Below the pieces are notes generated by a model that was given only the letters and a program-made list of their open reading frames with translations, did not search any database and was not told the origin of the DNA. Positions 25,201 to 32,400 of a DNA stretch of 64,000 nucleotides are shown here, in pieces (within the stretch, counting starts at the first letter, position 1; every line of letters starts with the position of its first letter). The DNA lies in contig NC_087063.1 of assembly GCF_963678635.1 (NCBI RefSeq), forward strand, positions 11,320,368 through 11,384,367, written 5' to 3'. A program made the position numbers and the translations under genes. Origin of the DNA: Symsagittifera roscoffensis (lineage: Eukaryota > Xenacoelomorpha > Acoela > Convolutidae).

Positions 25201-27569
25201 GAAGGAAATTTCGAGAATTACATGATGGGTGTACTTCCCGACGAGCCGGTTGAAAAACCGAAGCGGAAACAATCCGAAACAGAACTTCACGGACGAGTAG
25301 CGTTTACAAAAACATTTCCGCTTGAGTTTGCGAAACTAATCAATCTTCTAAACGTCGAATCGCCGATTATGCAGAAAGTCGCAAGCGAACTAGCCGAGTA
25401 CGAGCAGCAGCCAGGAAATGTTCCGGACGGATTTCCAGTTTTTGTTGAGCTTCCAGTTGCACCTACTGCAAAGTTTTACCTGCGCATTAAAGAGTTCTCG
25501 CGTGAAATGCCAGATTTTGTGACGAGAAATAAACTTTTTTTCAAGATTCCGCTTAAAGCAAAAAGAATTTATCACTTCGATTGGTACTGAACCACTGAAC
25601 TAACGTGGTGTTGGATTTCTTCATAAAAAAGTTGTACTAGGTTTTCGGAACAAACAAAAAAGAATCCTCTTTTGAGTCCTGTTTTTTTATTCAATTATGT
25701 ATTTGTTTGAGCCAATCATTCCGAAGCTTACATAAAACAAAGTTTTGAAGAGATATATTTGTCGCTTATTTAATGTCAAATGTTGTCGGCAATGTCTTTT
25801 TTGGACAACAAGGAAATTGATTTAGATGAAAACTGCTCTTTTTGATGTCGTAAATTAAAGTTTCACTCATTTTGGGACGTATAAATCGTGTCAAAAATTC
25901 TGTTTACCTTAAAAAAACGTTTTGACTTAAAACTGCTTAAGGGCACCGTAACTGACAGCAATTTTGCATTAGATATCAACTGCAGAGGTGAACCTAAAAA
26001 AAGCAGGTCTAGATTTGTATTTGTGGAAAGGCTTGTAAGCATCCACGTTTTAAAAGCGCCACGTTTTAAAAACTGGCCTAAAGTTGAGAGGTTTGAGTTT
26101 TTCGAAATAGCTATTTTTTTATAAGGTGAACTGATTTATTAAGAGTAATGAACATAGTGAAGACTCTTATATAGGTCTTGATGTTTTTTTTTTCAGGAAA
26201 AGTCTAAAAGTGCTCTAATAACTACAGATGTGCATTCCTACATATTGATTCATCTATGAACGCACTTAGGTATATATGCACTCTTTGAGTTTAACTGAAA
26301 TTCATCTGCTAAAAGTGACGTAAATAGCCTTCTCCAAAATCGAATGTGGAAATGGTGCGACAAAATGTGAACAATTTTTAGCTTCGAAAGTGGAATCTAA
26401 CTTTTAGATTTCCAGCGGAATAAAACTTTTACCCTTTGATACAGTTTTCTCAACTTGGGTTAATGTTATCAAGAAGCGCCAATCATATATCGTTCTACAG
26501 TGCTGATTTAAATTATCCGGACAAAACGAACAAAACTTGAATTTTCAAACATGTTTTTCTCAAATTGGGTTAAGATTAGACAAAAAGTGAATAAAATAAA
26601 AGTTGCTTACAATTTCACCAGAATTAATATGGTGCCATTTTTTCTCCAAAGTTCTCAACAAAAATTTTACCCCAAAAATGGGTTATTTTGGCTTTTTTCA
26701 GTTAATCAAGAATTACGCAAAAACTACTTTGTTAATTGATAAAAAAATTTATTTCACAGGAAGTCTCTTACGCAGCCCAACAAAGTTTAAGAAGGGTTAA
26801 ATCTCCAAAAACCAGTATAAAAGAAAAAAATTTCACTTGATAGTCAATAAATGTGATTTTTACTAAATAAAACCCAGAATCTCTGTTTAAAAATAAATTT
26901 TAAACAATTTGCGCAAAATTTTGGAGATTCAACCCTTCTTAAACTTTGTTGAACTGCGTAAGAGGCTTCCTGTGATATAAATTTTTTTATCAATTAACAA
27001 AGTAGTTTTTGCGTAATTCTTGATACTGTTCGTTTCCCTCGTGGATATAACTAAATAATTATGAATGAAAACGGAACTTTTTTAAGATTGGAGGGTACCC
27101 TGCCGACCGGTACAAGTGGTCAAATGTGCGACTATCTGTGAAGACGCGGAAGACATACATAAACGATCTCTCCAACTTCAACGGCAACTTCGACGAGTAC
27201 ATGGCGGGTCAACTACCCGAGCAACCGGTCGAACAGCCGATAGTTAAAGAGTCCGAAAAAGAATTCAGAGGACGAATAGCCTTCTCCAAGACTTTCCCGC
27301 TCGACTTTCCCGAGCTGTTGTCCCTTATAGATGTCGAGGCGCCAATGATCAGGAAAATTTTTACGGAGCTTGCGGAGTATGACAAAAATGCGGATAAATT
27401 ACCGGAAGGTTTCCCAGTTTTCCTGGAACTCCCAGTAGCGCCAGGAGCGAAATTCTACCTTCGCATCACAGATTATGCGCGTGAATGCCCGGCTTATGTC
27501 GCTCAAGATGAAAATTTCTTCGTCATTCCGAAGGATGCAAGAAGAAGTTATCAATTTGACTGGTACTGA
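6792..27569 (+). CDS. ANKRD13C-like protein, whole gene model
   Basis: Spliced gene of the ANKRD13 family (ankyrin-repeat N-terminus, then the GPCR-chaperone / ANKRD13C-like domain). Human ANKRD13C is known as an ER-associated chaperone-type regulator of GPCR biogenesis. Model: 6792-7204, 17467-17640, 18187-18405 (or 18411), 19153 to about 19292, 19855-20007, then either 25108-25590 or 27087-27569. Introns 1, 2 and 3 all join in phase 2, and exon 5 joins either last exon in phase 0. The total, about 525 residues, is close to the roughly 540 of the human protein. The link from exon 4 to exon 5 is not solved: phases do not match and a family module appears to be missing. The assignment rests on ordered resemblance (ankyrin piece, NDFYSTFNW..WVPLVSKLLP, ..TFPLEF.., ..GFPVF.ELPVAP..). 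Confidence 0.75.
7373..8005. repeat. Foldback element in intron 1, about 260-bp arms
   Basis: The left arm (about 7373-7640) and right arm (about 7740-8005) are imperfect inverted copies. Both read GGCTCTTTTTCC.. inward through ACGAG..GGTTTTACAAGGTT, CAAATATGTTTG, GCATGTCAATTT and ACAATCGGACAATG. Each arm carries long G or C homopolymers (a 12-G run near 7785, a 14-G run near 7961). Inside the left arm lies a smaller perfect hairpin, ATTGCAGGTGGGGGG with its complement (about 7546-7588). No coding capacity; a MITE-like foldback. Confidence 0.7.
8143..8221. repeat. 80-bp direct repeat, copy right of exon 1
   Basis: Second copy of 6559-6637. It runs directly into the first monomers of the 24-bp array, so it marks the array's left edge. 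Confidence 0.75.
8205..17350. repeat. 24-bp minisatellite array inside intron 1
   Basis: About 9.1 kb of tandem 24-bp units, roughly 350 of them. Typical unit: YGTAAGTTGCGCCGTCAGTC plus TTTT. Variants have CTTAAG instead of CGTAAG, CGCCGCTTAA instead of CGCCGTCAGT, and TTTACTTAAG instead of TTTTCGTAAG. Units are arranged in larger blocks of about 1.0-1.7 kb, split by a conserved 100-bp spacer seen seven times; the first two blocks are nearly identical. Base composition is near 50% GC with several CpG per unit, unlike the AT-rich surroundings. All frames stay open because 24 is a multiple of three. It lies between exons 1 and 2 of one gene. Confidence 0.95.
8467..8570 (+). repeat. 100-bp array spacer, copy 1 of 7
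   Basis: Spacer beginning ATGTGCCACCCGGGTTGAGG, then TCCGCGACTTAAG, a CTTTGCAAGTCGCGCTGC block, and CCGTTTTGAGACTGAATTTT, before monomers resume. Other copies start near 9888, 11284, 12659, 13836, 14830 and 16573. From the fourth copy on, TCCGCGAC reads TCAGCGAC. Spacings are about 1421, 1396, 1375, 1177, 994 and 1743 bp, which is a higher-order periodicity. Confidence 0.85.
17330..17370. repeat. Inverted end-motif closing the array
   Basis: The last monomer runs into CTTAAGTCGCGGACCTCGAT. Its reverse complement, ATCGAGGTCCGCGACTTAAG, closely matches the start of the internal spacers (GTTGAGGTCCGCGACTTAAG). So the array's right edge is an inverted copy of the spacer head. This suggests that the spacer and the edge are the two ends of a former element that captured the minisatellite. 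Confidence 0.6.
17467..17640 (+). CDS. ANKRD13C-like, exon 2 (ankyrin region)
   Basis: Acceptor TTTTACATGAACAG|C at 17466; donor GACAA|GTGAGA at 17641. It begins with the last base of a codon and ends with two bases (phase 2 to phase 2). It encodes VRLNQFVEALDVHETTPVHLAF, RRKEYLALFF and LSLLDEAINYKDK. These match in order the ankyrin motifs of ANKRD13C (TPLHLA.., HKE.., L.EAI.YGD) but with a weakened consensus. The ATG at 17459 is internal to the intron end and is not a start. Confidence 0.8.
18187..18405 (+). CDS. ANKRD13C-like, exon 3 (domain core)
   Basis: Acceptor TGCGTATAG|G; the first base completes a lysine codon with exon 2. It encodes a helix (MHQLEFGSKIASISFDLLAR) and then the family signature NDFYSTFNWNVKTWVPLVSK and LLPHDTTIIYKYGQCVRIDT, the counterpart of the W..VPL.S...P.D...IYK.G...R.DT text in ANKRD13C. 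The donor is ambiguous: CACG|GTACAG (end 18405) or CAG|GTACGA (end 18411). They lie six bases apart in the same phase, so the choice adds or drops two residues. The shorter form aligns better. Confidence 0.85.
18481..18630. repeat. 150-bp foldback in intron 3 carrying a CCAATCAG motif
   Basis: Left arm 18481-18547 and right arm about 18564-18629 are near-perfect inverted copies (GACAACCTTTG.., GATCAAAAAGTAGACAAA, TACTATATTAACCAATCAGA). The loop side reads CGAGTGCAGAAAGCAA. The text AACCAATCAGAATCGAG is the same as in the CCAAT arrays of the 16-kb element at 43097 and 43151. Non-coding. Confidence 0.7.
19153..19292 (+). CDS. ANKRD13C-like, exon 4 (3' end uncertain)
   Basis: Acceptor TTTTTCCATGTAG|A at 19152; the single first base completes an arginine codon with exon 3. 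It encodes VLGVKIPKVNGHTSILYNPE, VFDDKMVVIDRVKNLYMYLT and KAEIISS. This matches the ANKRD13C order (T.I.F....QRG..SFIFN..., ..VVLD...KVYQ..). No strong donor follows. CCA|GTTTTA at 19293 is the likeliest place but is weak, and its phase (1) does not fit exon 5. The frame stays open to a TAG at 19357, so intron retention would truncate the protein. Confidence 0.7.
19358..19854 (+). other. Intron 4, missing family module
   Basis: Family members carry about 65 residues here, including a TGWLFRED-like motif and an NFLADFY-like motif. I read all three + frames of this 500-bp stretch and found no counterpart. It holds a CT-rich patch and two G-rich runs (19725-19790). Either the module is lost, or it is too diverged or too short an exon to see. 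Confidence 0.45.
19855..20007 (+). CDS. ANKRD13C-like, exon 5 (linker)
   Basis: Acceptor GGTTAAAAG|GCG; donor AAAGTG|GTGAGA. It is exactly 51 codons, phase 0 at both ends: ASFEKHGAPTEKWLKKEVEA, IMKKGELSAELDWKSIQFKP and a lysine-rich end ENKKGKQKEKV. Strong donor, open frame and phase fit with both last exons support it. It corresponds in position to the charged stretch (S-E-E-D-I-like helix) before the C-terminal domain of ANKRD13C. Similarity is too low to be sure. Confidence 0.65.
21899..22010. repeat. Tandemly duplicated small hairpin
   Basis: Two copies of a 50-bp unit. Each starts AAGATTTACTCTTTTTTTT and ends AAGAGAGGGAAAATCTAC, so each folds on itself through its T and A runs. The copies are about 60 bp apart. 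Confidence 0.65.
22980..23720. repeat. Dispersed repeat family A, copies 3 and 4
   Basis: Two adjacent diverged copies of the family at 1560-2140. The shared blocks are GGGATAATTATCGCGCGATA, GCGTGTGG, CATAGACCTTAAGAGACAGT, and ACATTCAAAGTTTCACCCTA. The tail of the second copy has the AACGGTAAGAGACCTTCAGA counterpart. Confidence 0.5.
23815..24025 (+). repeat. Possible tRNA-derived SINE
   Basis: TTGGCCTGGAGG resembles a pol III A box. GGGTGCAAGTCCC, about 40 bp later, resembles a B box (GGTTCGANTCC). The stretch is GC-richer than its surroundings and is followed by an AT-rich tail repeated twice at about 65-70 bp spacing (TTTTCAGTA..TTTTTCCG..AATTGAATGGTCG). The cloverleaf is poor, so it is not an active tRNA gene. 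Confidence 0.4.
25108..25590 (+). CDS. ANKRD13C-like, terminal exon 6a
   Basis: Acceptor ATCTTTTTAG|GTG at 25107, phase 0; stop TGA at 25588-25590. It encodes 160 residues, the C-terminal domain of ANKRD13 proteins: WSNLRLTITKRKTYENDISN, a YMMGVLPDEPVE linker, then GRVAFTKTFPLEFAKLINLL, PDGFPVFVELPVAP, TAKFYLRIKEF and an end FDWY. Family text of the form ..A.(S/T)..FPL....LL..L....., PPGFPVKL(D/E)(I/L)PV.P....V is clearly there. The fit to exon 5 is in frame. No canonical AATAAA follows closely; only ATAAAA variants near 25622 and 25732. Confidence 0.85.
   Translation: MGNYSADCYSWSNLRLTITKRKTYENDISNFEGNFENYMMGVLPDEPVEKPKRKQSETELHGRVAFTKTFPLEFAKLINLLNVESPIMQKVASELAEYEQQPGNVPDGFPVFVELPVAPTAKFYLRIKEFSREMPDFVTRNKLFFKIPLKAKRIYHFDWY
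26140..26450. repeat. Repeat family B, copy between the two last exons
   Basis: Diverged direct copy of 21260-21640. Shared blocks: AAGACTCTTATATAGGTC, TTTTCAGGAAAAGTCTAAAA, a TATATATGCACTCTTTGAG-like block and TTCATCTGC. With the intron 5 copy it brackets exon 6a, the arrangement expected if unequal exchange between repeats doubled the exon. Confidence 0.5.
26705..27023. repeat. Foldback element just before exon 6b, 106-bp arms
   Basis: Left arm 26705-26810 and right arm about 26918-27023 are near-perfect inverted copies (TCAAGAATTACGCAAAAACT, TTTATNTCACAGGAAG, CTCTTACGCAG, AACAAAGTTTAAGAAGGGTT). The loop is about 107 bp. Its right edge is 63 bases before the exon 6b acceptor, so the transcript would form a long stable hairpin next to the branch region. 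Confidence 0.75.
27087..27569 (+). CDS. ANKRD13C-like, alternative terminal exon 6b
   Basis: Acceptor CTTTTTTAAG|ATT at 27086, phase 0; stop TGA at 27567-27569. Exactly 483 nt, the same length as exon 6a, and it aligns to it without gaps. Somewhat under 60% of residues are identical by eye, with the motifs kept: WSNVRLSVKTRKTYINDLSN, GRIAFSKTFPLDF, PEGFPVFLELPVAP, AKFYLRI, FDWY. Third-position change with conserved motifs points to selection on both copies. No copies of exons 1-5 lie between 25590 and 27087, so it is read as an alternative last exon rather than a separate gene. It could also be an exon left from a gene duplication. Confidence 0.8.
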   Translation: MGGYPADRYKWSNVRLSVKTRKTYINDLSNFNGNFDEYMAGQLPEQPVEQPIVKESEKEFRGRIAFSKTFPLDFPELLSLIDVEAPMIRKIFTELAEYDKNADKLPEGFPVFLELPVAPGAKFYLRITDYARECPAYVAQDENFFVIPKDARRSYQFDWY

Positions 27570-27843
27570 ACTTGAACTCTGTAACTAAGTAGTTTCAAGG
27601 TGACTCTCATGGTATAAAAGTGTACTATATTTTGCATATATAAAGTATAGAGTGTCAATTTTTTTAAAAAAAAACACAGTCCTATGCCTCATTTTTTGCA
27701 TTGCAAAACCCATGTTAACATTGAGCCAACAAAAAGAGTTCAAAACAGAGTTCTTTTAACCAATTTTTTTTTCGAAATGATGGTTCTCCAAATGAAATTC
27801 TTTGAGCAATTTATCTAAAATCATTCAAAAAAATATCTGACAA

Positions 27844-27849
27844 AATAAA
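27844..27849 (+). terminator. Candidate poly(A) signal AATAAA
   Basis: First canonical AATAAA after exon 6b, about 275 bp downstream of its stop. A TATAAA variant lies closer, near 27640. It sits only about 33 bp before the end of the convergent VWA3A-like gene, so the two 3' ends probably nearly meet or overlap. Confidence 0.45.
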
Positions 27850-27881
27850 GCTTGTTAGTGAAAGTTAAAGTCCAATAATGG

Positions 27882-29476
27882 CTAGAAAAAACTCTTCTTG
27901 CTCTCATTTTCTTCATCATCTTCGTCTAAATAACCAGTTCCATCGGCAAAAGCCGAACTAGAAACCAGACTCTTTTCGCCGTTCGGCGCTCTCCGAGCAG
28001 TCTCCTCGGATATTTCCCGATAATCCGAGTTTTGTCGACCTTGCCCTGCCTCGGAAATTATATTTTGAAGCAGCTCTCTTTTATTATCTTCTTTTTCGGT
28101 CACAGTTTCTTGAGTCGATTTTTCAAAAGGTTGTTCGGCGCTCGATTTTCGGGCGCCGCTGACTTGACCTGTTTCAGGTTGCCGGATCTTGATTTCCGCT
28201 TCCTTTGGCCAATTGTTGCTGTAATAAGAAGCTGTGTAAGACTCGGAGCCTTCCAAAGATAGCTTGGAACTAGTTTGCGCGCTGTCGTTTTCACCGAACT
28301 TTGGAGCACTTCTGGCAACCGGTTCTTCGCGTCGGTTTGGTTGGATTTTTCGTCTAACTTTTGGACTTCTATCTTCTGCTGTTATTTTTTGAGGTTTGTT
28401 CGCGCGAAGGGACCCGTTGCTACGGATCTTTTCTCGGTACATGTTAACTAAATTAATTTCATCCTGTGAAAGCTCAACTTTCGTGGAAATTTCCTCTCGA
28501 CGTTGTTTTTGCAAGTCCGAAACCGGTCTTCGTGCCGACTGCGCTCGCTGAAGCCTTCTAGACTTTGAACGTGGCGAAGATTTGAACTCGTGCCTCGCCG
28601 ACTTGATTTCGGGTGAGTTTTGTGCGTTTCGAGTACAGAGTCGTAAATCAATCGACTGCTGGAGAAATTTCTTCCCAAGCTCAATTTCGTCGTCAATGAG
28701 TTGTAACTCTTGTCTCGTTACTGGCCAATTACATCGTTGCAACGACTCCAAAATAGCACCTCGGTCTGTTTCCCAATTGGGCGGGATGTTACTATAACCC
28801 TGTTTTTCCATATAAGGCAATCTTTGCCATATATGGAAATCCAGTTTGCGGTAATATGTCTGAATCATTTCAGTCAGTCGTGATTCGTAAGACTTCAAAT
28901 CAACGGCGGCAGGATTTACGAGGTGAATCTCGTTTTTTTGACGAGTTGTGGCGTAAGAAATTGGCAAAATTTCGTCAAATACTTTTGACAAAACTACTTT
29001 ATCGATTGAAGGTACGAACATTGGTTTTTGTGTTATGAGCGTCTTTGAAAGGGCGTCTATAATTGTTAGTCTTTTGGCCACTAAGCTATTAGACTTTAAC
29101 CAGTCTCTCAACGATTCTTCAGTTTCGTCTTGATAAACACTTCTTGGCGTCTTCTGCATAAGTTTTTTGTTTTGCGCTTGAGTCAAAACATTGTCGGCTA
29201 ATTTGAGCGCTTCGTCTCTTCTGACCTTCTGCCGTTCGAACATCTTCTGTGTTTCTTCCAATATCCAATTAGCTTTACTACTACCTGGAATCTCGAATTC
29301 TGATTCCAAAGATTGAGTTGTTGACCTGGCCGAATTTATTGAGGAGGCATTTTCAGAGGAATATTGTTTCATTGTCTGAAGGGTCTTTCTCATTAAGTCC
29401 AGCCGTGGCGAGTCGTGTTCAAGGGATCTCGTCATTTCATGCTCGGGGTCAATGACCTTGAACTTACGAGGAGTCC
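27882..29476 (-). CDS. VWA3A-like, exon 8 (C-terminus)
   Basis: Acceptor CTTTTTAG|GG at 29477; with exon 7 it rebuilds a glycine and reads GTPRKFKVIDPEHEMTRSLE. About 531 codons to TAG. A conserved part with coiled-coil character (LVNPAAVDLKSYESRLTEMI, YYRKLDFHIWQRLP, NWETDRGAILESL, LIDDEIELGKKFLQQSIDLR) is followed by about 250 residues of Ser/Arg/Glu-rich disordered tail ending DEDDEENESKKSFF. The conserved part fits the post-vWA region of VWA3A. Its 3' end faces the ANKRD13C-like gene. Confidence 0.8.
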
Positions 29477-32400
29477 CTAAAAAGGTTTTATTCTCTGCTA
29501 TTGTTTTTTTTTAATAACTTTTTCATTTTTTGATTGGGGTCAAACTGGTATCCAGTTTTTTTTTACCTCTATGACTCATACTGCCGATAGAGGATCCCGA
29601 ACTCATCTCTCGTGTAGTCCTCGGAGTCCTGCTAGTCGTGACTCCCCTCTCTACTCGGCCATCCGACTGCATCTCGGGTTTCACCCACTCCATCGTCGCA
29701 CACTCGGCTCTAAGTTTGGCCACTAGCTTCAGACTCTGTTTGCCCTTGTCAAGTTCTTGGCGGAGAAGAGTTAGATCCTCACTTTGGAATCCCTAGATTT
29801 CAGTTCTTTTTATATCGTTAAAAACTTGATTCCGTTTTTTCTCAACGAAAACGGTCTCAATTTAAAAGAATTGCAAAACCAAAATAGCTTTGAAATCGTT
29901 TTTGAAACGTAATGTGCACAAAAAAAAATCCTCGCCAATTACCCGTTGTGAGGTCTTTTATCCGCAAAAAAGCATGAAAAACCGGAAAATAATTTTTCCA
30001 GGATTTGTTTTTCATTCATTCTGACCAACCTTTGTATATTGTTTCAGTTTAAAATTTAATTGACGATATTATTTATAAGAAAAAATCAAAAAGTTGTTTT
30101 CATGTTCAGTCATGATACAAAACGATGTGAGGGTTTTTATAGCTTTATTTATAACAACTACAACTGCAAATTTTTAAATTTCTCAGGAGCATTAGGTAGA
30201 CAGGTAAGACTAGGCCTGGGAGGACAGCAGTCCTAAGATCGAGTCTAAGTAGTTTTTTGTCGAACGGTAAAAATTCCGCTTCAAACAAATTGTTGACCTG
30301 CTGTCTGTCAGCTGGTGTTTTGTCGGCTTTACCACAAAACGGGTTTTACATGTGGTGTAGGAAAGTTTTAGTGTAATTAAAAGCAAGGGTGTTTAAATAA
30401 TTCAACCATTTGTAAATTTACTGAAACTGGTTTTTTGTAGTTACCTTTTTTTGCTCGTTGTTTGAACGGAAACTTAGATTTTTATTGTTTTGTGTTTCTA
30501 GAAAATTTTCTCTCAAATAACATACCATTCCAGGCAAAAAATTGAAATTTCCGTAGTTTTGTATTTGACAGCTTGCAATGCTTCCTTTGTGTAAGCCAAT
30601 AATACAATGACACGGCCAAAAAGATACTATGTTTAGTTTAATCTGGTTGCCCTAATTTGCTAGCCATACAAAATTAATATAATAAGAAAATGTTAGTCAT
30701 ACTTTTCAAGCGTTTCTATAAGTACAGAAAATTACATGAAAGGTCTATGATTAAAGACTTTTTTATATACGGAATTTATTTGAATAGAATTTTTCCAAAA
30801 ATCGAAAATTTGATTTTTCCGTGATTAATTCTGAAAACTATTATTGGGCGGACGCTTTTTCCCTCAGGGATTCGACTACCTGCCGACCCAAAGGGTCCCC
30901 CCTTTGGTACTTTTTAAGAAAACCATTTTTGGCCGACCGACCCTAAAATTTTTCTTAAGGCGCCTTCAGCGCCAATATATAATAATTTTTTGAGGGGGAG
31001 CACACGCCAATAAACGCAATTTTTTTGTCAAAATTTTTCAAAAAGTGCCCAAAAACGGCTAAAATTTGCCTGCGGCGCAAAAAGTTTGGCAAAACAGAGT
31101 CTTTTTAGTGTGCTTTAGTGCTTTAGGAGAGCTCGGAAAATCAATTTGGTCAACCTAAAAAAAACAAGGTTGTCAAGTTTTTTTGAAATTTTTTTGAAAA
31201 TCTGCCTTCCCCCTCGAGAAAACCCTAGATCCGCCCTTGGTTGTGTTCATAGCCAAAAACAATTAACAAAGACCTTGGTTTACTCAAAACCAGAGTCACC
31301 AAAAGTTAGACAGTCTTGCATTTTTAAGGGCGGCAAGCTGAATGGTTTTAGGAATTGTCAATAGGAAGCAAACTGAATTGTCTTAGAACTGTCCTTCACA
31401 ATTGATATTAGGCAAATATCAACCTTTTCAATTCTCGCAAAAATTTTCAAAGATGAAATATTTAAAATTTGAACTTTCAATTAATCAAGCATTGATCAAG
31501 GCATATGTACACATGCCATACAAAATAAAATAGACGTTTTGAAAGGTTTTGGAAAATGTTATCCACATAAACGAAAAAAAAAAGAAAAACAATTTTTGTG
31601 TATCCAGGGTTGCCTTATTCACACAAAAATTTATATTTTGCATGCAGAATAAACGTTTCGGAAATTGTATGTTTGAATACAAAACTCGTTTTGCGCCTGA
31701 AAATAATTTTTTTGAAGTGAGCAATTTTGAAACTACTTCAAGGAAAAAATTCTTTGAAAGTTGAAGGACACCATTTTAGCAAAATATATGAAGTTTGAAT
31801 GATTAGTATTTTTCATAGTTAATAGAAATGTATGATTAGCATTTTTGGTGAGGTGTCTTCCCTAATTTTTTTTGAAATTCATTTTGATTTTCATTGGGAT
31901 ATATATGCGCTCCCCCTCCTCTCAGGCATTCAATCAGTCTGACTGTCCAAAAGGTCCCCCATTTGGTACTATTTTACGACATTCACTTTTAGCCGATCAG
32001 CCATAGTGTTTTTCTAAATTATATATACTTATTTTAAGGAGGAGGGGGGGGGCAGCGCCAAAAAAAGGCATCCTTGGCATTTTTCTAAAAAAATTGACTG
32101 CGGCGCAAAAAGATACTGCAAAATGCCGTTAATGGTTTTTCAGAGAGCTCAAAAATCAGTTATTTCAACCTAAAAAGTTTGACTACTTAGTTGAAAATAA
32201 TTTGAAAACTCGCCCTCGATCCTTGAGAAAGTCTTAAGTCCGCCCTTCATCTGACGATCTGAGCAAAGAAAACTAATAGAAAAAAATCTCAAACTTTTGA
32301 TTTTACTTTTGCGTGACGAACAAATCAGATATCAACGGTACGAACCCTAGGAACGTCGGCAGGAGTCCTGGAATCATAGAAGATATGGAACCTTCCTCCA

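Larger units (their letters stand above)
29793..32345 (-). other. Intron 6 with two MITE-like repeats
   Basis: 2.55 kb without recognisable exons. It holds GGGCGGA-type repeats at 30846-31238 and 31905-32248 and a weak tRNA-like patch near 30195-30250. The donor of exon 6 is weak, so a small exon could be hidden here. Confidence 0.5.

Noticed and set aside
25888-26800. Short + ORFs between the two last exons as extra exons
   Set aside because: They fall in repeat family B and in the foldback arms. No similarity to ANKRD13 proteins.
27087-27569. Exon 6b as a retrocopy
   Set aside because: It holds exactly one exon with a fitting acceptor and phase and no poly(A) tail. A retrocopy would contain several joined exons.
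30195-30250. Second tRNA-like sequence (AGATCGAGTCT as B box)
   Set aside because: Only a weak B-box match and no cloverleaf.
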